A stretch of 64,000 bases of DNA from CAZQFV01 sp964613665. Lineage in GTDB: Bacteria > Chloroflexota > Chloroflexia > DTKN01. The notes under the pieces were generated by a model that worked only from the letters and a program-made list of their open reading frames with translations, did no database searches and had not been told where the DNA came from. The position numbers and the translations under genes were made by a program. The stretch lies in NCBI GenBank assembly GCA_964613665.1, contig CAZTIG010000007.1:1-64000 (forward strand), in the 5' to 3' direction. How positions within the stretch are numbered: position 1 is the first letter of the stretch; every line of letters begins with the position of its first letter. Of this stretch, positions 25,835-34,811 are shown in pieces.

Positions 25835-27010
25835 TCAGCGCGGCCGCCTGCGCGGCTGCCCCAGGGCCTCCAGGTTCTCCAGCGGCACGTCGATGATCTG
25901 CCCGTCATCCAGGCGGACTTCGGCGACACGGTAGCGCGCCCCACAGGCCAGGGTGCGCATCCCGCGCGGGAAACCCACGATGGTGCCGCCACGGCCCAGG
26001 AGATCCGCGCTCAACAGCCGCACCGCGGTTCCCAGGGTCAGGCGTTCGGCCGTCTCCTCAGCGGGGAGCTCCGCCGGATCGGCCCGCACCAGGGGAATGA
26101 GAACCTGCGGACGGCGCATCTGCGGGCCGTGCAGCCATGTCCGCCCGTCCAGGGAGGCCTCGGCACCGTCGTACGAGGTCAGCAGGTCAAAGGCCTGCCG
26201 GCACATGGGCCGCCGGCCCAGTCCTTCGGTCACCATCAGCGTGAGGGGAAAATCGCGGCCGGCCGCCGCGGGGGGAAAGGTCCAACCGCTGCTTCCCACC
26301 TCCCATGCCCCATCGCCCGAGTGTCCCAGAAAGGTAGAGAGGTCCTCCGGGGCGATGCTGCCGACGATCAGGCCGCGGACGCGCAGCTCGATCGCCCTCG
26401 CCAGCGCGCCGGCCCCGATCGGCCCGCCGCCGATGACGATGGACAGGGCGGCGCGCTCGTCGAGCATGTCCGGAAGCAGCTCCTCGGCGGCGTCGGTCAC
26501 CGTCGTGCGCAGTACGCCGTGCTGCTCGCCGCCCAGGCCAAAGGCCCCCTGGACCATGGCCACGGGCGACTGGATGGTGACGGCGCGGTACGGGTCGACG
26601 GCCGAGACAAACCCCTTGAGATGGGCCCGCACCTCGAGGACCTGGGCCGGCGCCGTGATGACCAGGTAGCCCCGCTCCGCCTCGGCGGTGGAGAGGGTCC
26701 CCGCTACCGGGGCGCGCCAAACCCGCTGCCGCATCCCCCCCACGCGCGCCACGATGTCGCCGGCCGCGACCTCGCTGCCATCCTCCGTCACGACGTGGGC
26801 CGGCAGGTCCTTCTCGGCCAGCTCCAACGCCCGGGCCACGGCGAAGCGGCGGCCCCTTGCCGGGACCAGGGTGCGGGCCACGACCTCGTCCGGCTCCACG
26901 CGGTTGCCCATCCGCACGGACACCTCCCCGGCGAAGGGCAGACTGCGCACCAGAGTAGCCATGGTCAGCGGGATCACCGCCGGTTTGAAGGTGGGAAAGT
27001 AGACCGTCAC
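25835..27010 (-). CDS. Conserved-looking protein with barrel-sandwich-like N-terminus, last gene of the MutL operon
   Basis: 391 residues that I do not recognise by name. About residues 10-140 contain two similar beta-rich segments with VEPDEVVART and VAAGDIVARVGG, resembling lipoyl/RnfC-type barrel-sandwich hybrids. About 190-260 is Rossmann-like (ALSIVIGGGPIGAGALARAI). The end returns to beta strands (GTIVGFPRGMRTLACG, DGQIIDVPLENLEALG). No membrane helix is seen. The start is reassigned to GTG 27010, with GGCGAGGAG just upstream; the longer frame from 27109 starts without a ribosome binding site. The roughly 200 bp between it and the MutL stop show nothing clear. Co-transcription with the MutL gene is likely. 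Confidence 0.65.
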   Translation of the reverse strand: MTVYFPTFKPAVIPLTMATLVRSLPFAGEVSVRMGNRVEPDEVVARTLVPARGRRFAVARALELAEKDLPAHVVTEDGSEVAAGDIVARVGGMRQRVWRAPVAGTLSTAEAERGYLVITAPAQVLEVRAHLKGFVSAVDPYRAVTIQSPVAMVQGAFGLGGEQHGVLRTTVTDAAEELLPDMLDERAALSIVIGGGPIGAGALARAIELRVRGLIVGSIAPEDLSTFLGHSGDGAWEVGSSGWTFPPAAAGRDFPLTLMVTEGLGRRPMCRQAFDLLTSYDGAEASLDGRTWLHGPQMRRPQVLIPLVRADPAELPAEETAERLTLGTAVRLLSADLLGRGGTIVGFPRGMRTLACGARYRVAEVRLDDGQIIDVPLENLEALGQPRRRPR

Positions 27011-27215
27011 CGCATGCTCCTCGCCAAACGCTACGCCGATCCAGGGGGCTTGGCGTACTGCCAGCGACAGTGTCCTGCGCGTTCTTGCCGCACTGCCGTG
27101 GCTCCACAAAGGTCTCTAGAGGTCATCTTGTCGTCCGCAATAGCAGAGGGGTTGTGTCCTTCTTCGACATGCTTTGCCTCGTGCCTCTTTCTTTGTGGCA
27201 GTCAGGGGATGGCCC

Positions 27216-29090
27216 CTAGACATCTTCGGCCAGTTCCTCCGCGGGTGCCTCCACCGGCGGCGGAGGCGGAACCAGGCCGGCCAGCTCCTCCGCTGCATAG
27301 GCGCCGCTGAGCTTCAGCCAACGCTGCAGCTCGGCCTGCCGCAGTTCGTCGGCGGCGGGCAGGGACAACGGCCGGCCCCGGGCGTCCACGATCAGACCCA
27401 GCGCCCCGCCCTGGATCATGTCCCCCCCCTTGGTGGTCAACTGCTCGCGGCGCCGGCCCAGCCCCAGGCGGGTCCCCGAGGCGGGGCTCACTGTCAGGTG
27501 GGCCTCACCGCCGCCGCGGAAGGGGACGATGGCAATGTCGCCCCACAACACCTCGACCTGTTGGCGCATCTCGTTGGCATACTCCAACTCCAGGGCCAGC
27601 GCCGGGGCACCGCGCCTGGCCCGCCCCAACGGGATCAGACAGGGTCCCAGATGGAACAGCCCATCCTTCAGGAGCACGCAGGCTGCCGCGTCGGGGTTCA
27701 GTGCGGCCAACGCCCCGATAGAGGGAATCAAGCAGAAGCGGTCCAGGTAGAGGTCCACCAGGCCGGCCGAGTTCTCGCCGGCCGGCTCCAGCGCATCCAG
27801 CAGGATCATCACGGTCTGGGAAGGCCGCGGCGCCCGCACCAGGCCACCTCCGCTGGCCACGATCATGTCCGCACCAACGGCGGGCCGGCCGGGCATCTTC
27901 TGCCCCGCCTCCACCAGCGCCTCGCGGGCAAGCGCCTGCAGCAGGAGAACGTCGCGCACCGTAGCCGGCAGGGTGCGAGGCCGCAGTGCCCGATTCAGCA
28001 CGGCATTGCGGACCTCCTCCTCGGTAGCCGGATAGGGCAGCCAACGGCGGATACAGCCGACACCGCGGCGGGAGAGGATGCGGGCGGTGCCGTAGCCCAC
28101 GCCCAGGTTCCCCAGCACCACCCGTTCGCAACGCTGTCCCTCGGCCCAGACCATGGCCGTGGCCCCGCTGCCCAGGTCCAGGCCCAGGACCTGGCGCTGG
28201 AAGTGGGTAGCCAGGAACCGCACGGCCAGCTGCAGCCCCATGTAGGGCAGCTGGATCGGGCCTTGGGACCAGGAGGCCAGCTCCTCGTAGCCGGGAACGT
28301 GCTGCAGGAGCTGCTCCTCGTACAGCCGGGCCAGCTCCTGGCGGGCCGGGACCAGGTTCTCCCCGTGCAGGCGCGGGCGGACGTTGTCCACGATTCGCAG
28401 GTCCACGCGGTCGGCCAGGTAGTGCTGCACAACGTCCTGGGCGCGGCGGTTGCCGGCGCAGATCACCGGAAGAGCCGGCTGGGCCACCTCGTGCTCCAGG
28501 CGCGCCGCGGCGGGCGGCAGGGCCTCGGCCAACGAGCGCGCCAGGGTGCGCAGCGGAGCCACGTTCCCGCCGTCGATGCCCCCCACCAGCAGCAGACCGC
28601 CGGGATAGAGGTCCTCGACCACCTTCCACCAGGGCGTGGACGCAAGCGCGGCCGGCTCGGCGAGAGGATCGTCGCGCAGGACCTCCTCCATCGTCACCAC
28701 CCGGAAAGGCACCGCGTAGAGCCCCTCGACCGCCCGCACGGCGCTCTGCGCCGTGATGTCCGCCGTGACCGCCATCACCAGCACCGGCAGTGACCCTGCG
28801 GCACTGCACGTGGCCACAAAGGCGTCCAGCCCCTGTCCATCCCGGCCCTGGGGGATGCACAGCCGGCCGTCCTCCAGCAACTGGCGGCCGGTGCTGCGCT
28901 CCAACTCGACGATGCCCTGCTGAATCGCCGTCGTCACGTTGGACAGCGGCGGCTCTGCCGTGGTGGCAAGCTCACGCTGCGACACCAGCCGGTACTCGTT
29001 CTCCTCGACAATGTCCACCAGCGTCACACGGGTGTACTCGATGCCGCAGTCCGCAATCAGGATCGCCCGGTAGTCCGTCTCGGCGTGCAT
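27216..29090 (-). CDS. MutL-family ASKHA ATPase-like protein (glutamate-mutase-associated fold)
   Basis: 624 residues of the family named after MutL of glutamate mutase operons (PF13941-type), not the DNA mismatch repair protein. Two ATP-grasping motifs of the actin/hexokinase fold are visible: LIADCGIEYTRVTLVDIVEE near the N-terminus (quoted only to VD as the core, DCGxxxTR) and VLGLDLGSGATAMVW near residue 300. A third glycine motif, MIVASGGGLVRAP, follows near 415. No glutamate mutase subunits (MutE/MutS) are nearby; the partners here are membrane proteins, so its role is probably different. ATG 29090 follows GAGGAG that overlaps the previous stop, implying translational coupling. Confidence 0.75.
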   Translation of the reverse strand: MHAETDYRAILIADCGIEYTRVTLVDIVEENEYRLVSQRELATTAEPPLSNVTTAIQQGIVELERSTGRQLLEDGRLCIPQGRDGQGLDAFVATCSAAGSLPVLVMAVTADITAQSAVRAVEGLYAVPFRVVTMEEVLRDDPLAEPAALASTPWWKVVEDLYPGGLLLVGGIDGGNVAPLRTLARSLAEALPPAAARLEHEVAQPALPVICAGNRRAQDVVQHYLADRVDLRIVDNVRPRLHGENLVPARQELARLYEEQLLQHVPGYEELASWSQGPIQLPYMGLQLAVRFLATHFQRQVLGLDLGSGATAMVWAEGQRCERVVLGNLGVGYGTARILSRRGVGCIRRWLPYPATEEEVRNAVLNRALRPRTLPATVRDVLLLQALAREALVEAGQKMPGRPAVGADMIVASGGGLVRAPRPSQTVMILLDALEPAGENSAGLVDLYLDRFCLIPSIGALAALNPDAAACVLLKDGLFHLGPCLIPLGRARRGAPALALELEYANEMRQQVEVLWGDIAIVPFRGGGEAHLTVSPASGTRLGLGRRREQLTTKGGDMIQGGALGLIVDARGRPLSLPAADELRQAELQRWLKLSGAYAAEELAGLVPPPPPVEAPAEELAEDV

Positions 29091-29100
29091 ACCCCGCTCC

Positions 29101-29742
29101 TCAGTGCAGGAATGTCCTCAGCCATTGCCCCAGGAACTGGAAGCGCTCCACCAGGGCGCTCAACAGGGAGACTGCGCGCGTCCCCAGAAAGGAACCGAGT
29201 GCCACCATCAGGCTCCAGCGGCCAAAACGGGCCACGACCTGGACTGCCCGCCCCAGCGGGCGGTCCCGACGCACGGCGAAGAAGAAGTAGGTCAGACCGG
29301 CCAGCACGACCACCACGGTCACCACGTTGTCCAGGAGGGCCGGCCCGCTCAACGGCACCAGCGTTGCCCCCACCTGCGGGATGAGGGTGCCGGTGAGCGC
29401 CCCTCCCACCGCCAGGGCTGCTCCCACGCCAAAGACGATCGCCAGAGGCCAGGAAGCCAGCCACCGCACCGGCCGCGCCAGCCGCAGCCAGAGCAGCACC
29501 CCCCAGAACAGCCCCAGGCCGGTCATGAGGCGGCTCAGGGGATCTGTCGATGCGGACGGGGCCAGGACGGTGTTCAGGCTGGGCAGCAGCACGCGCTGCA
29601 GCACGATCAAGGCGGCGTACCCCAGGGTCGTGCCCACGAGCAGGTGCTCGGCCAGGCGAAACAAGGGATTGTCCGCGATCAGGTAGCTGTACACCATCAG
29701 GGTCAGGATCGCAGCCACCCACAGGCCGATGATCTGGTCCAT
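29101..29742 (-). CDS. Six-helix integral membrane protein of unknown function
   Basis: 213 residues, mostly hydrophobic. Predicted helices lie near residues 5-25, 33-53, 75-95, 98-120, 133-158 and 175-200. There are no catalytic motifs I recognise. The first loop, LIADNPLFRLAEHLLVGTT, may be a conserved signature. It is the gene directly before the MutL-family gene (10-bp gap, shared ribosome binding site) and follows the zinc-ribbon gene by 72 bp. Probably part of a membrane complex made by this operon. Confidence 0.7.
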   Translation of the reverse strand: MDQIIGLWVAAILTLMVYSYLIADNPLFRLAEHLLVGTTLGYAALIVLQRVLLPSLNTVLAPSASTDPLSRLMTGLGLFWGVLLWLRLARPVRWLASWPLAIVFGVGAALAVGGALTGTLIPQVGATLVPLSGPALLDNVVTVVVVLAGLTYFFFAVRRDRPLGRAVQVVARFGRWSLMVALGSFLGTRAVSLLSALVERFQFLGQWLRTFLH

Positions 29743-29814
29743 CGAGCTTTCCTTTCCAAGGGCCCCGTCGATGGAACGGCGCGGTGCGCGGTTCCATTCA
29801 GCCGCCGCAGGTCG

Positions 29815-32800
29815 CTACGCTCGCGACGATCCCTTGCGCAGGCCGATCAGCCAGGCACCGATCTGGGCCAGGTTTCCCAATATGATCAGCACGACCAGGC
29901 CGATCTCGGCCACCGTCAGCAGGTGCAGCCGCTGCTGCAGGGAGACGTCCCTGTTCACCGAGATGCCCTGGAGCACCTCCAGCCGGGCCTCGTACTCGAC
30001 CACCGTCGGCAGGCCCCACAGAACGCCTGCCGGCGAGATCCTGCGGGCCTGCTTGTAGGGCTCTACCAGGGGGCTCAGCTCGGTAGGCACCACCAGCACG
30101 CACGGCCGGGGGGATGGCGGCCGCGCACAGACCTGCTCCATCCAGGCCACCACGCGGTCCTCCTCGCCGGCCATCACCACCAGCAGGGCCACCTCCTCCA
30201 GCGAGCGCACCCGCTGGACCAGCGGATACTCCCCGCTGGCGCGCCCGTAGACAAAGTCGGCCGGGAAGGTCTGCGAGATCGGCTGCGAGCCCAACAGGCG
30301 CAGCGCGCTCTCGCCACCGGTGCGCATGCTCAGGTTCAGGAAGCCGGCCCCGTACTTGTCGTCGGCGTAGGAGCCGTCGTCCACAAAGTCGGGGTCCTTT
30401 CTCAGCTCGCGCAGGGCCTCGTCCTTGACCTCCTGGGCCAGCTGGTTCCCCTGGAAGGTCGTGCTGACGGCGATGATCCGCGCCTGGAGCTTCATCAGGT
30501 GGGCAGTCAGGGCCAGGGCCAGCGGCCGCATCTCGGCGCTGCGCTGCACGTCCCAGTCGTAGGCCACCAGGACGACGGCGGGGGCCTGTCCCGGCTGCCC
30601 GGCCACGGCGCCGACGGCGTCGAACGCCTCCCGCACACCCGCCGTGCTGGGCACGGGCGTCTCGGGCAGCGGAAGGCTCACAGTGACCATCACAACCATC
30701 AGCGCGGCGAGCGCCAGCATTGGCCAGCGTTGTGCCAGCCAGCGCAGGACCCGCTGGAATGCAGTGGATAGCGGCTGTGGCTTTGCCTCCACCACCGGTT
30801 CCGGGACAGCGAGCAGGCCGGCGAATACCTCCGCGGCCCGCCTGCGGGCTGGGGAAAGCGGCGGCAAGGCCGGCCGCGGCAGCCGCTCTATGGCAGCTAG
30901 AGAAGGAGCTTCCTCGGGGACTTCTTCCTTGACCAAGCGGTCCAGCCAGTCCATCTCCCCGGCAGCCTCGGCCGCTGGCTCCTCCGCGACCGCCGCCCGC
31001 TCCTCGGCCCGCAGCCACTCGGGCAACTCCACCCCCGACAGGAACGACTCTCCTTCCCGGGGCGCCGGCGCCTCCTCGGCCGGCCGCAGGGCCCTGGCCC
31101 AATCCGGCAGTCCCTCCTCCTCCTCGGGGGCCACGGGGACGGCGCGGCCCTCGGCCCCGGGAGGCGGCACAGGCGCCGCTTCGATCTGGGACCAGAGCAC
31201 CGGCGCAGCAGCGGGCTCAACGGGTGGCTCTTCCGGAGGCGCCGCAGCTTCCACCGGGGCCGCTTCCTCCGGCCACGACGGCAGTCCAGCCTCCGGGGCC
31301 GCCGCCGGCACTTCCTCCACCGGCCAGGGCGGAGCCTCTTCCTTCGGCCCGGCCTCTGCCGGGGCCGGCTCCTCCAGCCACGACGGCAGCCCGGCTTCCG
31401 GGGCCACTGCCGCCGGCACTTCCTCCACCCGCCAGGGCGGAGCCTCTTCCTTCGGCCCGGCCTCCAGCGGGGCCGCTTCCTCCAGCCACGGCGGCAGTCC
31501 CGCCTCCGGGGCTATCGCCGACACTTCCTCGGCCGGGGCCGGCTCCTCCAGCCACGGCGGCAGTCCCGCCTCCGGGGCCGCCGCCGGCACTTCCTCGGCC
31601 GGGGCCGCTTCCTCCAGCCACGGCGGTAGTCCCGCCTCCGGGGCTATCGCCGGCGCTTCCTCGGCCGGGGCCGCTTCTTCCAACCAGGAGGGCAGCCCGG
31701 GCTCCGGGGCCATCGCCGCCGGCACTTCCTCCGCCGGCCAAGGTGGAACCTCTTCCTTCGGCCTGGCCTCCGGTGGGGCTGCAGCTTCCGGCCCTTCCCC
31801 GGTCAACCACGAAGGCAGGCCGGCCTCCTCCTCCGGAGCAGCCTCCTGGCCTTCCGCCGCCAGCCAGGATGGCAGGCTTCCCTCCAGTCCGCCCAGCCAC
31901 TCGGGCGCCTCCTGGGGCTCGGCTGCCGCAACCGGGGCCTCCTCCGCTGCCGGCCAGACCGGGGCCACCTCCGCCGGAGCCTCGACGGGTCCGACGGCGG
32001 GCGGAGCCTTGTCCTCCGCAGGCCACGGCGGCAGGATCTCCGCCGGGGCCTCCTTTGGTGCGGCCGGCGCTTCCTCCACGGCCAACCAGGGCGGCAGGCC
32101 TTCCGCGGGAGCCTCCTCTGCTGCGGCCTTCTCCTCCGCCAGCCACGGCGGCAGGCCTTCCGCGGGAGCCTCCTCGGGCGCGGCCTTCTCCTCCGCCAGC
32201 CACGGCGGCAGGATCTCTGCCGGGGCCTCCTTTGGTGCGGCCGGCGCTTCCTCCACGGCCAACCAGGGCGGCAGGCCTTCCGCGGGAGCCTCCTCTGCTG
32301 CGGCCTTCTCCTCCGCCAGCCACGGCGGCAGGCCTTCCGCGGGAGCCTCCTCGGGCGCGGCCTTCTCCTCCGCCAGCCACGGCGGCAGGATCTCTGCCGG
32401 GGCCTCCTTTGGTGCGGCCGGCGCTTCCTCCACGGCCAACCAGGGCGGCANNNNNNNNNNNNNNNNNNNNNNNNNNNNNNNNNNNNNNNNNNNNNNNNNN
32501 NNNNNNNNNNNNNNNNNNNNNNNNNNNNNNNNNNNNNNNNNNNNNNNNNNCGCGGCCGCTGGGGCCTCCCCAGCCAGCCATGGCGGGAGCCCTGTCTCCG
32601 CCGCCCGTGCCGTGGCCGCTGGGGCCTCCTCAGCCAGCCATGGCGGGAGCCCTGTCTCCGCCGCCGGTGCCGCGGCCGCTGGGGCCTCCTCAGCCAGCCA
32701 CGGCGGGAGCCCTTCGGGCCCCGACGGGGCAGGCTCCACCCCGGGTTGCAGGACCGGTGCCGGCCCCGGTTCCAGGCCGGCCTCCAGGCCCCCCCCCAGC

Positions 32801-32934
32801 TCCTTCAGCCACGATGGCACCTGCTCGGTCTTCTCTGCCTGGGGCGGCTTTTCTTCCTGCAGCGGTTTCCCGCACTGCCCGCAGAACTTTTGCGAGTCCG
32901 GGTTCGGTGCCTTGCAGTTCGGACAAAAGATCAC
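29815..32934 (-). CDS. Zinc-ribbon protein with LPPWL repeat region and two C-terminal membrane segments
   Basis: About 1039 residues, interrupted by a 100-N assembly gap. Residues 4-21 are a zinc ribbon (CPNC...CGQC). From about 36 to 690 the sequence is acidic, alanine- and proline-rich, with more than two dozen copies of the short motif (L/P)PxWLxEE in units of about 20 residues; near the gap the units are almost identical at DNA level. A membrane helix lies near 738 (MLALAALMVVMVTVSL), then an outside domain of about 250 residues beginning VLVAYDWDVQRSAEM, and a last helix near 1010. GTG start 32934. The repeats look like an array of docking motifs for a cytoplasmic partner. The true length is unknown because of the gap. 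Confidence 0.75.
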   Translation of the reverse strand: MIFCPNCKAPNPDSQKFCGQCGKPLQEEKPPQAEKTEQVPSWLKELGGGLEAGLEPGPAPVLQPGVEPAPSGPEGLPPWLAEEAPAAAAPAAETGLPPWLAEEAPAATARAAETGLPPWLAGEAPAAAXXXXXXXXXXXXXXXXXXXXXXXXXXXXXXXXXXPPWLAVEEAPAAPKEAPAEILPPWLAEEKAAPEEAPAEGLPPWLAEEKAAAEEAPAEGLPPWLAVEEAPAAPKEAPAEILPPWLAEEKAAPEEAPAEGLPPWLAEEKAAAEEAPAEGLPPWLAVEEAPAAPKEAPAEILPPWPAEDKAPPAVGPVEAPAEVAPVWPAAEEAPVAAAEPQEAPEWLGGLEGSLPSWLAAEGQEAAPEEEAGLPSWLTGEGPEAAAPPEARPKEEVPPWPAEEVPAAMAPEPGLPSWLEEAAPAEEAPAIAPEAGLPPWLEEAAPAEEVPAAAPEAGLPPWLEEPAPAEEVSAIAPEAGLPPWLEEAAPLEAGPKEEAPPWRVEEVPAAVAPEAGLPSWLEEPAPAEAGPKEEAPPWPVEEVPAAAPEAGLPSWPEEAAPVEAAAPPEEPPVEPAAAPVLWSQIEAAPVPPPGAEGRAVPVAPEEEEGLPDWARALRPAEEAPAPREGESFLSGVELPEWLRAEERAAVAEEPAAEAAGEMDWLDRLVKEEVPEEAPSLAAIERLPRPALPPLSPARRRAAEVFAGLLAVPEPVVEAKPQPLSTAFQRVLRWLAQRWPMLALAALMVVMVTVSLPLPETPVPSTAGVREAFDAVGAVAGQPGQAPAVVLVAYDWDVQRSAEMRPLALALTAHLMKLQARIIAVSTTFQGNQLAQEVKDEALRELRKDPDFVDDGSYADDKYGAGFLNLSMRTGGESALRLLGSQPISQTFPADFVYGRASGEYPLVQRVRSLEEVALLVVMAGEEDRVVAWMEQVCARPPSPRPCVLVVPTELSPLVEPYKQARRISPAGVLWGLPTVVEYEARLEVLQGISVNRDVSLQQRLHLLTVAEIGLVVLIILGNLAQIGAWLIGLRKGSSRA
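32034..32450. repeat. 177-bp tandem repeats within the LPPWL gene
   Basis: Near-identical units begin at 32034, 32211 and 32388, each coding for three PPWL motifs (21+19+19 residues). After the gap, three 60-bp units run from 32551 to about 32730. The DNA-level identity, higher than elsewhere in the repeat region, indicates recent expansion. Confidence 0.9.
32451..32550. other. Assembly gap (100 N)
   Basis: A run of exactly 100 N inside the LPPWL repeats, where short-read assembly would collapse. Exactly 100 suggests a placeholder rather than a measured size, although the reading frame happens to continue. Confidence 0.95.
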
Positions 32935-32975
32935 CGTCCTACCCTCCCGCCGACACGGGTTCAGAATGAACGAGC

Positions 32976-33617
32976 CTACTCAGCATAGGGCCGCTCCAGG
33001 CCCAGCAGCACGCGCATGGCCGTGGCGATGGCTCCGATGGCCGCCCCGATCAGGATGGCCCGCACCCCGGCCATCGTCGGCACGCGCAGCAGCCACTCCT
33101 GGAGCCGGCTCACCGGTTCCAGCTGTGGCCAGTACGAGGCGATCTGGGCCTGTCCCAGCAGGACGATCACCGCCACCACCGTCACCAGCGTCGCCTCGAG
33201 GTTGCGCAGGCGCAGGGCGCGGAAGATGGCCGTGGCCAGGAAGAAAGCCAGCAGCGAGAAGAAGGTCGTGGCCAGCGGCTCCAGCACATAGCGAAAGACC
33301 CACTGGACGGTGGCGTCACCGGGGCCGAAAGACCCCGGCAGGAACCCCAACACGATCACCGCCAGGGCCGATAGTAGCAGGACCACGCTGTATGGCCAGC
33401 CGCCTTCCCGGCGCACGATGCGCCGTCCGTGGACCCGGGCGACGTTCACCAGCCCCAGGATCACGGCGAAACCGGCGATCAGCGAGGCCCATCCGACCAG
33501 CCCGTCGATGAAGGCGTCCGCGCCCTCCATGCGGAAGAAAAAGTTCACCAGTACCAGGATGCCCACCGTGGAGGCCAGGAACCAGGGCACGATCACGGTA
33601 CCGATCCGTCTGAGCAT
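32976..33617 (-). CDS. Integral membrane protein of unknown function
   Basis: 213 residues with about six hydrophobic helices, starting with VPWFLASTVGILVLVNFFF (about 9-28). A positively charged loop ARVHGRRIVRR (about 60-71) suggests a cytoplasmic side. No catalytic motif is visible. ATG 33617 follows GGAGGC; the gene lies 12 bp after the DUF6754-like gene and 41 bp before the zinc-ribbon gene. Although also 213 residues long, it shows no evident similarity to the membrane protein at 29101-29742. Confidence 0.7.
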   Translation of the reverse strand: MLRRIGTVIVPWFLASTVGILVLVNFFFRMEGADAFIDGLVGWASLIAGFAVILGLVNVARVHGRRIVRREGGWPYSVVLLLSALAVIVLGFLPGSFGPGDATVQWVFRYVLEPLATTFFSLLAFFLATAIFRALRLRNLEATLVTVVAVIVLLGQAQIASYWPQLEPVSRLQEWLLRVPTMAGVRAILIGAAIGAIATAMRVLLGLERPYAE

Positions 33618-33629
33618 GGGCCGCCTCCG

Positions 33630-34442
33630 TCAGCGTACCGGCATATCGAACAGGTAACCCAACGTGCCGTCCAGAAGCCCCACTGTGGCCAGCACAACAC
33701 CAACCAGGATCAGCAGGAGGATGAACCAGCGGATGCCGTCCTGCGCCAGCAGCGATACGATTCGCGCCGGCCAGGGCTCGAGGTAGGCTGGGGCAGCGTA
33801 GATCTCCTCACCCAGGAGATAGTCGTTCGTCACCAGCGGCAGGAACGAAGCTGCCGCCGGGCGGACCGCACCTGCCACCTGGAAGGTGGTCTTTTCGGCA
33901 CCGACCTCACCCATCAACAGCAGCTCTTCGCCAAAGGCACCCACGAGCACGTTGCCCTGTACCTCGGGGCGATCCAGCTTGTCCACCACGCCGGCGGCAT
34001 AGGCCAGCGGGTTCTGCTGCGACACCAGCTCGCTCTGAGCCTCCAGGCCCGGGGGCCGGCCGGCAGCTTCCAGCGCTCGCTCCAGCGTGCCCTCCGCCAG
34101 CAGGTTGACCAGGGCATCGTTGGTCGTCACGCTCACCGGTACGCCCAAGGCCAGCGCCTCGCGGGCCACCCCCTGCACGACACCCAGGCCGGCGATCGTT
34201 TCCGCAGCGCTGTTGCGCTCGGCCAGCGTGCCCGTCCCCGGGGAGACGTGCACGGACTCGCCCATCTCCGCCGCCCGCCGCAGGGAGGAACGCAGCGTCT
34301 CGATCGGCGGCAGCGGCCGGAGCTGGACCTCGGCGACGCGCCGATGGCGCTGCCACGTTCCCCAGAAGAAGTAGAAGAGGGCGGCAAAGAGGATGATGAT
34401 CAACCCGGCCAGCAGCGTAGCCCCACCAAAGGGCAGGCTCAT
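33630..34442 (-). CDS. DUF6754-like membrane-anchored protein
   Basis: 270 residues. An N-terminal membrane helix (about 10-28, LLAGLIIILFAALFYFFWG) and a C-terminal one (about 235-262) flank a central domain with VHVSPGTGTLAERNSAAET, SVTTNDALVNLLAEG and VGAFGEELLLMGEVG. From memory this matches a family of unknown function found in Chloroflexota (DUF6754); I could not verify this. ATG 34442 overlaps the preceding stop codon by 4 bp (ATGA), so translation is coupled. The central domain has an alpha/beta pattern and might bind a small molecule or nucleotide. Function unknown. Confidence 0.65.
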   Translation of the reverse strand: MSLPFGGATLLAGLIIILFAALFYFFWGTWQRHRRVAEVQLRPLPPIETLRSSLRRAAEMGESVHVSPGTGTLAERNSAAETIAGLGVVQGVAREALALGVPVSVTTNDALVNLLAEGTLERALEAAGRPPGLEAQSELVSQQNPLAYAAGVVDKLDRPEVQGNVLVGAFGEELLLMGEVGAEKTTFQVAGAVRPAAASFLPLVTNDYLLGEEIYAAPAYLEPWPARIVSLLAQDGIRWFILLLILVGVVLATVGLLDGTLGYLFDMPVR

Positions 34443-34738
34443 CGGGCATTCTCCTTGCGCCGCGCGCCGCCGGGGCCGCGCACGCGCGCTTCCAGCGAGG
34501 TGAGCAGCTCCTCCACACGGCGACGGTCGCCCAGGACTCCGGCGATCCGCTCCACGGCGGCGCGCCAGCGGCCATGGGGCAGCAGGGGCTGCAAGAAGAG
34601 CAAGCTCTGTTCGCCGACGAAAGAGAGCGGGCGGAGACCGTGGAGCAGCAGGTAGGCCGGCCCGGCCAGGCCAACCTCGTGCAGCCAGGCGGCGGTGGAC
34701 TCGACGTCGTGATCGCTCTGCCCAGCCGGATCCTCCAT
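34439..34738 (-). CDS. Small cytoplasmic protein, first gene of the MutL operon
   Basis: 99 residues, unrecognised. The N-terminus is acidic (MEDPAGQSDHDVES), the middle is helical and hydrophobic (AYLLLHGLRPLSFVGEQSL), and the C-terminus is arginine-rich (VRGPGGARRKENAR). The start was taken at ATG 34738, preceded by GGGGGAT; an alternative ATG at 34744 lacks a good ribosome binding site. The frame stays open through the upstream promoter and MITE, but those extensions are artefacts. Its stop overlaps the start of the next gene. Confidence 0.6.
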   Translation of the reverse strand: MEDPAGQSDHDVESTAAWLHEVGLAGPAYLLLHGLRPLSFVGEQSLLFLQPLLPHGRWRAAVERIAGVLGDRRRVEELLTSLEARVRGPGGARRKENAR

Positions 34739-34765
34739 ACGCATCCCCCGTCTCGAGCCGCCCTC

Positions 34766-34794
34766 AGTATACCATACTCTGTTTCCCAACGCAA
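34766..34794 (-). promoter_or_regulatory. Promoter of the MutL/LPPWL operon
   Basis: Minus-strand TTGCGT (34789-34794), 17-bp spacer, TATACT (34766-34771). MITE A copy 3 begins 17 bp upstream of the -35 box. The predicted leader is only about 20 nt. Confidence 0.78.
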
Positions 34795-34811
34795 GGAAAA
34801 CGCGGACCCCG

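Noticed and set aside
27216..29090. DNA mismatch repair protein MutL
   Set aside because: The sequence has actin-fold phosphate motifs (DLGSG) rather than the GHKL ATPase motifs of mismatch-repair MutL; only the name is shared.
31255..32730. CRISPR array
   Set aside because: The repeats are 60 or 177 bp, directly adjacent without spacers, and lie in a continuous coding frame.
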